A stretch of DNA of 64,000 nucleotides from G016234445 sp964438865 (lineage in GTDB: Bacteria > Chloroflexota > Dehalococcoidia > Tepidiformales > Tepidiformaceae): positions 372,001 through 436,000 of the forward strand of contig CAYTMI010000001.1 in assembly GCA_964438865.1 (NCBI GenBank), written 5' to 3'. Under the pieces are notes generated by a model. The model saw only the letters and a program-made list of their open reading frames with translations. It did not search any database and had not been told where the DNA came from. Below, in pieces: positions 1 to 8,450 of this stretch. Numbering within the stretch: the stretch's first letter is position 1; each line of letters begins with the position of its first letter. The translations under genes and the position numbers were made by a program.

Positions 1-349
1 TGTCCATGACGATCGCTTCGAAGTTGCAGACTTCCACGCAGATGTTGCAGCGCATGCAGCGGCCGTAGTCGATCCAGAATTTCTGGATGATCTTACGGCG
101 GTTGCTTTCGCCGGTGGCGTACTTGGGGTTGTCGCCCATCACGGCGGTCATGCAGTCCACCGGGCAGTTGCGGACACAGACCATGCAGCCCGTGCAGAAG
201 GGTTCGTCGTGTTCGAAGTCCCAGGTGAGGACGGGGAAGCTGCGCTGGCGGACGGGCAGGGGGTGGCGCTCGTCCGGGTACTGGATCGTCACCGGCTTGC
301 GCATGGCGACGGAGAGGGTAGTGGCAAGGCCCTTGAGGATACCTTTCAT
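1..349 (-). CDS. nuoI: NADH-quinone oxidoreductase subunit I (partial, runs off left edge)
   Basis: Ferredoxin-like subunit of complex I that passes electrons through two 4Fe-4S clusters toward NuoB in the peripheral arm. The visible 116 residues hold both cluster motifs: Cys52/55/58/62 (CTGCMVCVRNC) and Cys98/101/104/108 (CMRCNICVEVC). The C-terminus lies beyond base 1. The ATG start at 349 overlaps the nuoH stop (ATGA), so it is the next gene of the nuoA-B-C-D-H-I transcript. Identification is confident; only the 3' end is missing. Confidence 0.95.
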   Translation of the reverse strand, partial: MKGILKGLATTLSVAMRKPVTIQYPDERHPLPVRQRSFPVLTWDFEHDEPFCTGCMVCVRNCPVDCMTAVMGDNPKYATGESNRRKIIQKFWIDYGRCMRCNICVEVCNFEAIVMD

Positions 350-1509
350 CGGACGGGCACCTGGACCTGGCGATAGGCGCCGACGAGGCTCTGCTTCGGC
401 CGGCGAAGGGCGCGGGTGATGACGATGGCGACGAGCATGACGGCGCCGATGCCGCTGGTGAGGGTGAGCAGCTCCTCGGGCCATTCGTAGACGAGGATGA
501 AGCCGTTGGCGAGGAGCTGGACGATGCTCATGGGGAGCAGCACCTTCCAGCAGAAGCTCATCAACTGGTCGATCCGGAGGCGGGGCACCGTGGTGCGCAC
601 CCAGAAGATGATGAGGATGAGGAAGAAGCTCTTGCCGAGGGTGAGGGCGAGCTGCCAGCCCCAGCCAATGTCGTGGCCGCCGGGCCATTCCCAGCCGCCG
701 AGGAAGACGATCGAACCGAAGATGCTGAACGCCCAGAGCGCCGCGTATTCGGTGAGCTGGAACATGGACCAGCGGATGCCGGAGAACTCGACGAAGTAGC
801 CGCCGACGATTTCGGATTCGGCGACGGGGATGTCGAAGGGGGCGCGGTGGAGTTCGGAGAGCATGGCCGTGAAGAAGATGAGGAAGGCGAGGGGCTGGAG
901 AACGATGAAGGGCCTGTCCTCCTGGAGCGCGGCGATGACGTTGAGGTTGAGGGCGTAGTCGCCGGGGGCGTGGGCGCCGGCAACCATCGCCACGGCAAGG
1001 AGGCTGAGGACGAGCGGGATTTCGTAGCTGATCATCTGGGCGGCGGCGCGGACGCCACCAAGGAGGGCGTACTTATTCCCGGAACCGAGGCCCGCCATCA
1101 TGATCCCGACGATGTTCAGGCCGAGCACGGCGAAGACGAAGAACATCCCCAGGGCGAGGTTGCGGACGCCCCAGTTCTCCGCGAAGGGCAGGGTGACCAG
1201 CACCATGAGGACGGGGATGAAGGTGGCGAAGGGCGCGAATTCGAAGACCCAGCGATCGGCGTTGGTCGGCCGGATGTCTTCCTTGCCGATGAGCTTGATG
1301 GCGTCGGCGAAGCTCTGCCAGAGGCCGTAGGGGCCGGTACGCATGGGCCCGAGGCGCTGCTGCATCCGGGCCACGACCTTGCGTTCGCCATAGATGAGGT
1401 ACATGACGACGAGGGTCATGGCGAGCACGATCAGCACCGTGCGGATGACGACGTCGAGCCAGTTCCAGATACCGAAGATCGGGTCGCCGAATTCGACGTA
1501 GGGGCTCAC
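346..1509 (-). CDS. nuoH: NADH-quinone oxidoreductase subunit H
   Basis: Membrane subunit of complex I that forms part of the quinone-binding chamber and links the peripheral arm to the proton-pumping arm. The 387-residue product has about eight hydrophobic helices. It carries the conserved family segments GERKVVARMQQR and GPMRTGPYG near residues 42-62 and the SELHRAPFDIPVAESEIVGG loop in the middle. The start is GTG at 1509, sharing GTGA with the nuoD stop, so translation is probably coupled. Length is normal for the family. The GTG replaces the more usual ATG but no better in-frame start is visible. Confidence 0.96.
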   Translation of the reverse strand: MSPYVEFGDPIFGIWNWLDVVIRTVLIVLAMTLVVMYLIYGERKVVARMQQRLGPMRTGPYGLWQSFADAIKLIGKEDIRPTNADRWVFEFAPFATFIPVLMVLVTLPFAENWGVRNLALGMFFVFAVLGLNIVGIMMAGLGSGNKYALLGGVRAAAQMISYEIPLVLSLLAVAMVAGAHAPGDYALNLNVIAALQEDRPFIVLQPLAFLIFFTAMLSELHRAPFDIPVAESEIVGGYFVEFSGIRWSMFQLTEYAALWAFSIFGSIVFLGGWEWPGGHDIGWGWQLALTLGKSFFLILIIFWVRTTVPRLRIDQLMSFCWKVLLPMSIVQLLANGFILVYEWPEELLTLTSGIGAVMLVAIVITRALRRPKQSLVGAYRQVQVPVR

Positions 1510-2651
1510 TTGTCCACCTCGCCCAGGACGATATCGAGGGAGCCGAGGATGATGATCGCGTCGGCGACGTAGTTGCCGACGACCATCTCCCGGAGGGCCG
1601 CCAGGTTGCAGAAGGACGGCGACCGCAGCTTCATCCGGTAGGGCTTGTTGCCTCCGCGGGCGAGGGCGTAGACGCCGTATTCGCCCTTGGTGCCCTCATT
1701 GCGGAGATAGCATTCGCCGTTGTCGATGCGAAGGTTCTTGGGCAGCTTCGGGTTGAGGACAAGCCCGGGCTCGATCTGTTCGAGGCACTGTTCGACGATC
1801 TTGGCGCTCTGGTACATCTCCGCGAGGCGCACGAAGTAGCGGTCGAAGACGTCGCCCTGGCGCCCGGCCGGTATGTCGAACGTGAGCCGGGGGTAGATGG
1901 AATAGGGCTCGGCCTTGCGGAGGTCCCAGGGGAGGCCAGTGGCGCGGAGCACGGGGCCGGTAACTCCCATGTTGATGGCGCGGTCGGTGGTCAGCGGGCT
2001 GAGGCCAGTGCAGCGTTCGACGAAGATCTCGTTCCCGGTGAGGAGGCGGTCGAGGTCTTCGATGCCCTTGCGGATGGCGCCGAGGAGCCAGCGGACGCGC
2101 GGTTCGAAGTTCTCCGGGAGGTCCATGGCGACACCGCCCGGGCGGAAGTAGGTGGGGAACATGCGGTCGCCGGTGACTTCTTCGAAGAGGTCGTAGATGC
2201 GTTCGCGTTCGCGCCAGGCGTAGATAAAGCTCGTGCCGAAGGAGCCGACATCGGCCCCGAAGGCGCCGATGAACATGAAGTGGGAGTTGATCCGCGAAAG
2301 CTCCATCATCATGACGCGGATGTATTCCGCACGGTCGGGGACTTCGATCCCGGCGAGCTTTTCGACGGCCATGCAGTAGGCGCCTTCGCAGGCCATGCCG
2401 GCGAGGTAGTCGGTGCGGTCCCACAAGCCCATGGCCTGGCGGTAGTCGTTGTTCTCGGTGAGCTTTTCGAGCCCGCGGTGGAGGTAGCCGATGTAGGGTT
2501 CGCATTCGACGACCATTTCGCCATCGACGGTGAGCACCATGCGGAAGACCCCGTGGGTAGCGGGGTGCTGGGGGCCGATGTTGATGGTCATGTCGACCGT
2601 TTCGAAGCCATCGGCGGGGGTGTAGGTGCGCTCTTCGGGCCAGATCGACAT
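1506..2651 (-). CDS. nuoD: NADH-quinone oxidoreductase subunit D
   Basis: 49-kDa subunit of complex I, which together with NuoH forms the quinone reduction site. The 381-residue product begins with the family signature NIGPQHPATHGVFR near residue 24 and continues with GYLHRGLEKLTE and a GVTGPVLRATG segment. It ends in GSLDIVLGEVDK, the classical C-terminus where the terminal Asp-Arg of canonical NuoD is replaced by Asp-Lys. Start ATG at 2651 touches the nuoC stop (TAATG). It is a separate gene here, not the NuoCD fusion seen in enterobacteria. Confidence 0.97.
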   Translation of the reverse strand: MSIWPEERTYTPADGFETVDMTINIGPQHPATHGVFRMVLTVDGEMVVECEPYIGYLHRGLEKLTENNDYRQAMGLWDRTDYLAGMACEGAYCMAVEKLAGIEVPDRAEYIRVMMMELSRINSHFMFIGAFGADVGSFGTSFIYAWRERERIYDLFEEVTGDRMFPTYFRPGGVAMDLPENFEPRVRWLLGAIRKGIEDLDRLLTGNEIFVERCTGLSPLTTDRAINMGVTGPVLRATGLPWDLRKAEPYSIYPRLTFDIPAGRQGDVFDRYFVRLAEMYQSAKIVEQCLEQIEPGLVLNPKLPKNLRIDNGECYLRNEGTKGEYGVYALARGGNKPYRMKLRSPSFCNLAALREMVVGNYVADAIIILGSLDIVLGEVDK

Positions 2652-3187
2652 TAGAACTTGAACCCCGGCGGGCCTTCTTCAATGCCCTGGAGCATCTCCA
2701 CCTTCTGGAGGGGGTGCGCCTTGAGCAGAGGGTGGATGCGGAGGTCTTCTTCGAGGAGCAGGTTCTTGAGGTTGGGATGCCCTTCGAAGATGAGCCCGAA
2801 CATCTCGGCGGCTTCGCGTTCGTGCCAGTCGGCGGCTTCGTAGAGGCCGGTGAGGCTGGGGATGCGGGGGTTGTCCGGCGGGCAGGCGACCGTGACCTGG
2901 AGCGCGTGCCCGTGCTTGAAGGAATACAAGTGGTACTTGCAGACGAGGCCCTCCGCCTCCATGTCCAGGCCGGCCACGTTGCGAAGGAAGTCGAAGGCGA
3001 GTTCCTTGCGCGTCTTCAGGCCGGTGACGAGCGCGAGCAGGTGTTCCGGGGCAACGCGAAGGTCGGTGTCGGTCGCGGTCTGGCCTTCGGCGAAGGGGAC
3101 ATGGGGAAGGTTGCGGCGGATGGCCTCGACGATCGTCTCAGCAGGCGATTGGGGGCTGGCCGGCACGGGCGGCAGGGTGCTGCTCAT
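2651..3187 (-). CDS. nuoC: NADH-quinone oxidoreductase subunit C
   Basis: 30-kDa subunit of complex I, a structural protein of the peripheral arm. The 178-residue product shows the family segment HEREAAEMFGLIFEGHPNLKNLLLEED, which contains the conserved E-R-E-x-x-E-M-F-G core, and ends EGPPGFKF. A longer open frame reaches 3268, but the ATG at 3187 overlaps the nuoB stop as ATGA, matching the coupling used in the rest of the operon, so I chose it. The N-terminal 25 residues are Pro/Ser rich and probably variable. Confidence 0.95.
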   Translation of the reverse strand: MSSTLPPVPASPQSPAETIVEAIRRNLPHVPFAEGQTATDTDLRVAPEHLLALVTGLKTRKELAFDFLRNVAGLDMEAEGLVCKYHLYSFKHGHALQVTVACPPDNPRIPSLTGLYEAADWHEREAAEMFGLIFEGHPNLKNLLLEEDLRIHPLLKAHPLQKVEMLQGIEEGPPGFKF

Positions 3188-3756
3188 CCGACCATCCTCT
3201 TCTCTTCCATGATCTTGCGCTGGAGCGCGAGCAGTCCTTCGAGGAGGGCTTCCGGCCGGGGCGGGCAACCGGGGACGTAGACATCGACGGGGATGATCTT
3301 GTCGACGCCCTGGAGGACGCGGTCGTATTCGGTGTAGGGGCCGCCGTTGGTGGCGCAGGCGCCCATGGAAATAACGTACTTCGGATTCGGCATCTGTTCG
3401 TAGAGGAGCTTGATCGCGGGCGCCATCTTCTTGGTGACGGTGCCGGAGACGATCATCACGTCGCTCTGGCGGGGACTCGGCCAGGGGACGATGCCGAAGC
3501 GGTCGAGGTCGTGGTTGGCCATGAAAGTGCCGATCATTTCGATGGCGCAGCAGGCGAGGCCGAAGGTCATCGGCCAGAGCGAACTCTTGCGGCCCACGGC
3601 GAGGAGCGTGTCGACGCCGACCTGCATGACGCCCGGAAGCACCATCTTGTAGGCGGCCCGGGCGACCGGAGGCGTGACCGGGAGGAGGCGCTCAGCCTCG
3701 CTGCCGAAGTCGGGCAGGTAGGGTGATGGAGTTGCCGCCGGGAGGTTCTCGCTCAT
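3184..3756 (-). CDS. nuoB: NADH-quinone oxidoreductase subunit B
   Basis: PSST subunit of complex I carrying cluster N2, the last iron-sulfur centre before quinone. The 190-residue product holds the four ligands: the tandem Cys69-Cys70 in FGLACCAIEM, Cys134 in MGACATNGG and Cys164 in VPGCPPRPEALLEG. A longer open frame continues upstream, but the ATG at 3756 overlaps the nuoA stop (ATGA), which fits the operon. The N-terminal 30 residues are a non-conserved extension. Confidence 0.97.
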   Translation of the reverse strand: MSENLPAATPSPYLPDFGSEAERLLPVTPPVARAAYKMVLPGVMQVGVDTLLAVGRKSSLWPMTFGLACCAIEMIGTFMANHDLDRFGIVPWPSPRQSDVMIVSGTVTKKMAPAIKLLYEQMPNPKYVISMGACATNGGPYTEYDRVLQGVDKIIPVDVYVPGCPPRPEALLEGLLALQRKIMEEKRMVG

Positions 3757-4115
3757 CGCCACTCCAGCACGCCGCGGCGCCAGGCATAGGCAAGGCCCAG
3801 GACGAGGACGCCGATGAAGATGAGCATTTCGTAGAAGACATAGATGGGGAGGTCGATGAAGGTGACCGCCCAGGGGAAGATGAAGACGGTTTCGACGTCG
3901 AAAATGAGGAAGAGGATAGCGATGAGGTAGTAGCGGACGTGGACCTGGGCCCAGTTGCGGCCGATGGGGAGCATGCCGCATTCGTAAGAGACGGCCTTGC
4001 CGCGTTCGCGGGCGAAGGGGGCGAGGAGGCGGCTGGCGAGGAGGGCGGTGGCTACGAGGATGAAGCCCGCGATGGCGGCGACCATGATGGCGGACCAGGA
4101 GTCGTAGAAGCTCAT
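3753..4115 (-). CDS. nuoA: NADH-quinone oxidoreductase subunit A
   Basis: Small membrane subunit of complex I with three helices; its loop contributes to the quinone-access region. The 120-residue product has helices near residues 8-30, 62-85 and 90-110 and the conserved loop YECGMLPIGRNWAQVHVRYYLIAILFLIFDVE, read here in two parts around residues 44-75. The ATG at 4115 begins MSFYDSW; an upstream in-frame extension to 4265 is Arg/Ala-rich and unlike the family, so I rejected it. It is the first gene of the operon, with the divergent region 4116-4413 in front. Confidence 0.95.
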   Translation of the reverse strand: MSFYDSWSAIMVAAIAGFILVATALLASRLLAPFARERGKAVSYECGMLPIGRNWAQVHVRYYLIAILFLIFDVETVFIFPWAVTFIDLPIYVFYEMLIFIGVLVLGLAYAWRRGVLEWR

Positions 4116-4413
4116 CCACACGCCTCCGAGCGAGCAGAGCGCACGATACACGGCTGCCGCGGTTCGCTGTAGTGCGACGGGGCAAGCGGGGTCATCGCGG
4201 CCGTGGCTCCGAATCTGGACAGCGCTTGCAGGGGGCGCGCTGCTGGGTTGTGATTTGCGGTACAAACACTAGCACCGGGTAAGGGGCCGGGCAAGGCGAG
4301 GGAAAGGGGCGTGGGGTGGAAGGCGAGCGACCTTGGTCGTAGAGAAACGCGACCTTGGTGGGTTTCGAGGGGAGGGGCCGGAGGCGCAGCGTGGAGGATG
4401 GAGGGTTAGCGCC
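4116..4413. promoter_or_regulatory. divergent intergenic region between nuoA and a cupredoxin gene
   Basis: This 298 bp stretch must carry the promoters for the nuo operon (leftward) and the copper lipoprotein (rightward). I see no convincing sigma-70 hexamers. The one clear structure is an 11 bp direct repeat GCGACCTTGGT at 4327-4337 and 4349-4359, spaced 22 bp apart (two helical turns), which could be an activator or repressor site for the rightward gene. A GGAGG-like ribosome site lies at about 4395-4402. Confidence 0.4.
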
Positions 4414-4929
4414 ATGAAACTGAGTGTTCCTATCCGAAACGTGGTCCTGGCTGGAGCTGGGGCCTCAATCGGCCTTGTCGCGCTCCTTTCCGCCGCATGC
4501 GGCGGAAGCGAAGGCGCGGAGGCCAGCATCCCCGGCGGTCCGCGGACGATCTACCTGACCGCCATGGAGTTCAAGGGCTCGACGGAGGTCTCGAAGGAGG
4601 CGTTCCCGGCGGACAAGCTCCCCGAGGGGGGCGGCTACGGGCTGAAGGCTCCCACGGGAGACCCGGCCAAGTGGGAGGTCAACTCCTACGCCTGGTCGCC
4701 GGGGTCCTTCGTGGTCGCGGAGGGTGACGAAGTGACCCTCAAGATCGTGGGGACGAACGGCGCCGCACACGTGGCGAACGTGCAGGGGCACGTCGAGAAG
4801 TTCACCGTCGAGCGCGGAAAACTCACGACTGTCTCCTTCACCGCGGGCAAGCCGGGGATCTACAACGTGGTGTGCAATACCCACGCCCCGAACATGACAG
4901 GGCAGATGGTGGTGCTCCCCAAGAAGTAG
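4414..4929 (+). CDS. cupredoxin-domain lipoprotein (blue copper-like)
   Basis: Predicted exported copper protein, probably an electron carrier on the outer face of the membrane. The 171-residue product has a lipoprotein signal with lipobox LSAAC at Cys29 and a C-terminal cupredoxin fold. Candidate type-1 copper ligands are His119, Cys154, His157 and Met161 or Met165 in CNTHAPNMTGQM. The ATG at 4414 is preceded by a GGAGGATGGAGG ribosome site; the longer frame from 4333 lacks a signal peptide start. It is one of three small cupredoxins in the first 15 kb and sits beside complex I, so a respiratory role is plausible but inferred. Confidence 0.85.
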   Translation: MKLSVPIRNVVLAGAGASIGLVALLSAACGGSEGAEASIPGGPRTIYLTAMEFKGSTEVSKEAFPADKLPEGGGYGLKAPTGDPAKWEVNSYAWSPGSFVVAEGDEVTLKIVGTNGAAHVANVQGHVEKFTVERGKLTTVSFTAGKPGIYNVVCNTHAPNMTGQMVVLPKK

Positions 4930-4958
4930 GGCGCCGTTCCCCATAGGGGTAGGCACGG

Positions 4959-4993
4959 GTGTGCCGGGGGCCTGCCCGGCACACTCGCTTTCC
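4959..4993 (+). terminator. hairpin downstream of the cupredoxin gene
   Basis: Perfect 10 bp stem GTGTGCCGGG / CCCGGCACAC with a six-base loop, beginning 30 bp after the stop codon. The tail is TCGCTTTCC rather than a clean T run, so termination may be weak or partly bidirectional toward the convergent gene at 5159. Confidence 0.55.
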
Positions 4994-5158
4994 CGCAGAC
5001 GGCGGGCGGCCGCGTGTGGTCCGCCCGGGCTGGGTCGTGTCGGGCATGGGCGTTGTGGCGATGGGAGCCCCCCCGGGGCGCTCGGGCGGGGCGGGAAGAC
5101 TGAGTGGTGACGCACGAGCGTGGCAACCAACGACGCGTGTGCCCCCCGTTCGCGGTGG

Positions 5159-5788
5159 CTATGCGGCCTTGGCCGGAGCCGCGGTTGAACGGAGGCCGAC
5201 GGCGGCGAGGGCGAGCAGCCAGATCGGGAACGCCATCCCGGGAAGCCAGATGTAGCTGCCGAGGCAAATGACACTCAACACGATCCCGGCGATCCACAGC
5301 CAGGACGGCCCCGCCTTCGTGCGTCTGATTTCGAGGTTGAAGAGAAACAGACCGATGGCGATCAGTCCCATTCCCAGCAGAACCATGACTCCGATGCCGG
5401 CCTGGGCGAACGCGTGAGCAATCGGCACGCCCACGAAATCCGCATCCGAGTTTTGCTGGACTCCCGCCGGGGCGCCGAGGATGACGGCCCCCACAGGGAG
5501 CGCCACCGCGCCCAGGATCCCAAGGGTGGACGCCAATTGGGCCATCACACCCCCACCCAGGGCAGCTCGCAGTTCGATGAAGCACCACGTGAGCGCGGGG
5601 ACCGCCAACACGAGCACAACCGTCAGGAGCAAGGACACAAGCATCTTGCCGTCGCTATCGTAGAACTTGGTGAAGTCGGATTCTGTGACGTCGCCGCCGC
5701 CGGGAGTGACCGCGACAACCAGGTACCCGATGACGAAGAGGACGGCTGCGAGCGCAGCGCTCGCACGTAGACGAGTCGTAGACAGCAT
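5159..5788 (-). CDS. hypothetical integral membrane protein (DUF4386-like layout)
   Basis: Unrecognised membrane protein of 209 residues with about six hydrophobic segments: an N-terminal helix after MLSTTRLR, a short outside loop rich in Asp/Thr, then helices in the middle and two close to the C-terminus. No catalytic motif is visible. I chose the ATG at 5788 because the frame upstream to 5851 is polar and begins inside an untranslated-looking region. It stands alone, convergent with the cupredoxin gene and divergent from holB. Confidence 0.6.
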   Translation of the reverse strand: MLSTTRLRASAALAAVLFVIGYLVVAVTPGGGDVTESDFTKFYDSDGKMLVSLLLTVVLVLAVPALTWCFIELRAALGGGVMAQLASTLGILGAVALPVGAVILGAPAGVQQNSDADFVGVPIAHAFAQAGIGVMVLLGMGLIAIGLFLFNLEIRRTKAGPSWLWIAGIVLSVICLGSYIWLPGMAFPIWLLALAAVGLRSTAAPAKAA

Positions 5789-5880
5789 TGTGTGATGGCT
5801 CCATATGACAAAGCTGCGCGGTACTGTGTCCCTCTGCCCCGCCGCTGTCAAGCCCCCACCGGGGCGTCTGTCGTTGCTCA

Positions 5881-5894
5881 GTGAAGAACTTCAC
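5881..5894. promoter_or_regulatory. palindrome between divergent genes, candidate operator
   Basis: GTGAAGAACTTCAC is a perfect inverted repeat (6 bp arms, AA centre) in an AT-richer stretch between the leftward membrane protein gene (start 5788) and holB (start 5978). It could regulate either one. No matching regulator is adjacent. Confidence 0.3.
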
Positions 5895-5977
5895 AAATAA
5901 CTGGTCAGTGATTCTGTCACAGCCGAGAGGCGCCCGCAGGCTGTGACGGCTGGCGGCGCAGCGCCTACGCTACGGCG

Positions 5978-7075
5978 GTGGACGTGATCGGGCATGGGGG
6001 GATCCTGCGGGAACTGGCGGCGCTGGCCGCGAGTGTGGAGCCGCCGCACGCCCTGATCTTCGCCGGGCCGGAAGGGACCGGGCGGACGATCCTCGCGCGG
6101 CACTGGGCACAACTGTTGAATTGCGAGCGGCGGCCGGGGGGCGATGTGGCGCCAGGGCGGTCCCTGTTCGGCGACGAGCCGGCGGCAGCCCCGGGGAGCG
6201 CGACCGTCCCCTGCGGGGAGTGCCGCCCCTGCCGCCACATCGCCGAGGGGAATCACCCGGACCTCATCGTCCTCGGGCCGGGCGACACGCTCTGCCGGCC
6301 GCGGGCGACCGACAGCGGACACGCTTCGCACGCCCAATCGCGCGACATCCGCATCTGCCAGGTGCGCGGCGTCATTGAACTGGTGGCCCGGTATCCCTAC
6401 GAGGCGACGAACCGGGTGATCGTGGTCGAGCCTTCCGACAAGCTGGGGCGGGACGCTTCGCACACGATCCTGAAGACGCTGGAAGAGCCGCCGGGACACA
6501 CCTATTTCGTCCTCGTGACGGCGGCGCCGGAAGCGATGCTGGAGACGATCATCAGCCGCTGCCGCCGGATCGACGTTCGGCCCGTGCCGCGGGCGGAGAT
6601 CGAGGACGGGCTGCTGGCGCGGGGAATCGAACCGGCGCTGGCCGCGCGGGCTGCCGGGGAAAGCCGTGGGCGCCCGGCACGCGCGATCGCCTTCGCCGCC
6701 CACCCGGACCTGATGGGCGACCGCGAACGCCTCCTGGCACGCTGCGCGAAGGTGGCCTCAGGGCGGCTGACCGAACGGTTTACCTATGCGAGAGACCTTC
6801 AGGAACGCTGGCAGCGGGACCGGGTGCCCGTGCTCACCGAGCTCGACGCCTGGGAAGTGTTCTGGGAGACGCGCCTGCGCGAAAGTGCGGCGCCCGGGAC
6901 AGGGCAGGCCAATGGGCAGGCGAGTTTCGTCGATGCGTTGAAAGCGGTGACGCGCGCCCGGGCCGACCTCCAGGCCAACGTGGTCACCCGCGGGGCGCTC
7001 GAACTCATGCTCCTTTGCTTCCCGAGCCTTACACTGGCTGAATCCCCCGGGGAAGAATCCGAGGAACATGCCTGA
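5978..7075 (+). CDS. holB: DNA polymerase III delta-prime subunit
   Basis: Clamp-loader subunit of the replicative polymerase. The 365-residue AAA+ protein has a P-loop at residues 30-37 reading GPEGTGRT, where the usual Lys is Arg. It also has the four-cysteine zinc module (Cys49 and CGECRPC near residue 80), sensor-type segment NRVIVVEPSDKLGRDASHTILKTLEEPP, and the SRC motif TIISRCRRI. The K-to-R change suggests weak or no ATP binding, as is known for delta-prime in several bacteria. GTG start at 5978; no strong ribosome site is visible. The next gene overlaps its end by 8 bp, a holB-PSP1 arrangement common in bacteria. Confidence 0.88.
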   Translation: MDVIGHGGILRELAALAASVEPPHALIFAGPEGTGRTILARHWAQLLNCERRPGGDVAPGRSLFGDEPAAAPGSATVPCGECRPCRHIAEGNHPDLIVLGPGDTLCRPRATDSGHASHAQSRDIRICQVRGVIELVARYPYEATNRVIVVEPSDKLGRDASHTILKTLEEPPGHTYFVLVTAAPEAMLETIISRCRRIDVRPVPRAEIEDGLLARGIEPALAARAAGESRGRPARAIAFAAHPDLMGDRERLLARCAKVASGRLTERFTYARDLQERWQRDRVPVLTELDAWEVFWETRLRESAAPGTGQANGQASFVDALKAVTRARADLQANVVTRGALELMLLCFPSLTLAESPGEESEEHA

Positions 7076-8441
7076 ACGGCCCAGCGTTGCCGGCGTACGC
7101 TTTCGAAACGCCGGAAAAATCTTCTATTTCCATACCGCCGGGATGCGCCTCGACCCTGGCGAATACGTCGTGGTCGAAACCACGCGCGGCCCGGAGATTG
7201 CGCGGGTCGTCATCGCGCCCGACCAGGTGGTCGTCAACGAACTCGGCGACGAGCCGCTGAAGCCGATCTTGCGGCTGGCCACGGACGACGACATTCGCCG
7301 GGCGGATGCACAGAAATCCCGGGCAGAGGAGGTCCTTCCTGAAGCACGCCGCCTCGCGGAGGAAGCCGGGTTTCCCGCCCACATCGACGGCGCCGAATTC
7401 ACCCTCGACGGAAAGCGGCTGACGATTTCGTTTTCGAGCGAAGAGCGGCTGGACTACCGCGACTTCATGCGCCGGGCGGGGGACAAGTTCGGGGCACGAG
7501 TAGACATGCGCCAGCTTGGCGCGCGCGACCGGGCGAAGCTGGCCGGCGGCTATGGCGTCTGCGGGCGCGAACTCTGCTGCGCGAGCTGGCTCACCACCTT
7601 CCCGGCGATTTCGATCCGGATGGCGAAGGACCAGGAACTCCCGTTGAACCCGCAGAAGATCAGCGGGCTCTGCGGGAGGCTGCTGTGCTGCCTTTCCTAC
7701 GAAGACGAGGGCTACCGGGAGATGCGCAAAACGCTGCCGAAGATCGGGCAGCGCTGCAGCACGCCGACGGGCGAAGGCAAGGTCATCGCCATCAACATCC
7801 TCCGGCGCCAGGTCACGCTCGTGGTCGAAGGCCAGCGGGTGGAAGTGGGCGACCGCGACCTGGGGACGGTGGTGCGCTGGGACATGAGCAGCAAGAGCGC
7901 TGCCCCGCCGCCGAGCATCAGCCGTTCCGACGCCATCGAACAGGGGCTGGTCGAGGCGACAGAGGAAGACCTGGCTGCGCCCGTGCCCGCGCTCGAACCG
8001 GACTGGATTACGCAGCAGGCCCCTGTGCGCGAAGAACCCGGGCCGGGCCGTGGGCGGCTTCCCGGTGGCGGACCGCGGCGAGTTGTCCCCCCGAAGCGGG
8101 ATGACGGCAAGCGAAGTGAAGGGCGAGAGGCACGGGGCGGGCCCGGACAATCGCCTCAACCCGGGCAACCGCGCGCTGGACGCCCGCCAGGAGAACCGCG
8201 GCGCGGACCCCAGGGTGAGCCTCGCGGCGGACGCAACCTGCCCCCGCCGAACCTCCCGGAAGGGCGCGTGTTCCAGCGGTCGGCCGAGGGCCCGCCCCCA
8301 CCCGAACGGCGCGAACCATCAGCGCAGCCGCCGCCGGCGCAGGGGGCCAGTGGCGAAGGCGACCAGGCAGCCCGGAGGCGCCGTGGGCGGCGCGGAGGTC
8401 GAGGACGCGCGCCCGGCGGAGGCGAGTCCGCACCGGAGTAG
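7068..8441 (+). CDS. PSP1-domain protein (YaaT/RicT-like) with long disordered tail
   Basis: Homologue of the YaaT/RicT family, which in Bacillus works with RicA and RicF and binds iron-sulfur clusters. Residues 1-270 carry the PSP1 core, including the Cys-rich segment GGYGVCGRELCCASWL and GLCGRLLCCLSYED that supply the conserved cysteines. Residues 280-457 are a Pro/Arg/Gly/Glu-rich disordered tail ending in RRRGRRGGRGRAPGGG, absent from typical members and resembling RNA-binding RGG tails. ATG at 7068 overlaps holB by 8 bp, implying coupled translation. Family call is firm; the job of the tail is unknown. Confidence 0.85.
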   Translation: MPERPSVAGVRFRNAGKIFYFHTAGMRLDPGEYVVVETTRGPEIARVVIAPDQVVVNELGDEPLKPILRLATDDDIRRADAQKSRAEEVLPEARRLAEEAGFPAHIDGAEFTLDGKRLTISFSSEERLDYRDFMRRAGDKFGARVDMRQLGARDRAKLAGGYGVCGRELCCASWLTTFPAISIRMAKDQELPLNPQKISGLCGRLLCCLSYEDEGYREMRKTLPKIGQRCSTPTGEGKVIAINILRRQVTLVVEGQRVEVGDRDLGTVVRWDMSSKSAAPPPSISRSDAIEQGLVEATEEDLAAPVPALEPDWITQQAPVREEPGPGRGRLPGGGPRRVVPPKRDDGKRSEGREARGGPGQSPQPGQPRAGRPPGEPRRGPQGEPRGGRNLPPPNLPEGRVFQRSAEGPPPPERREPSAQPPPAQGASGEGDQAARRRRGRRGGRGRAPGGGESAPE

Positions 8442-8450
8442 CGTGCGCCG

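Noticed and set aside
673..1572. 299-codon plus-strand frame over nuoH
   Set aside because: Acidic low-complexity shadow of nuoH.
4260..4290. nuo operon promoter at TTGTAC
   Set aside because: No matching -10 element downstream on the minus strand.
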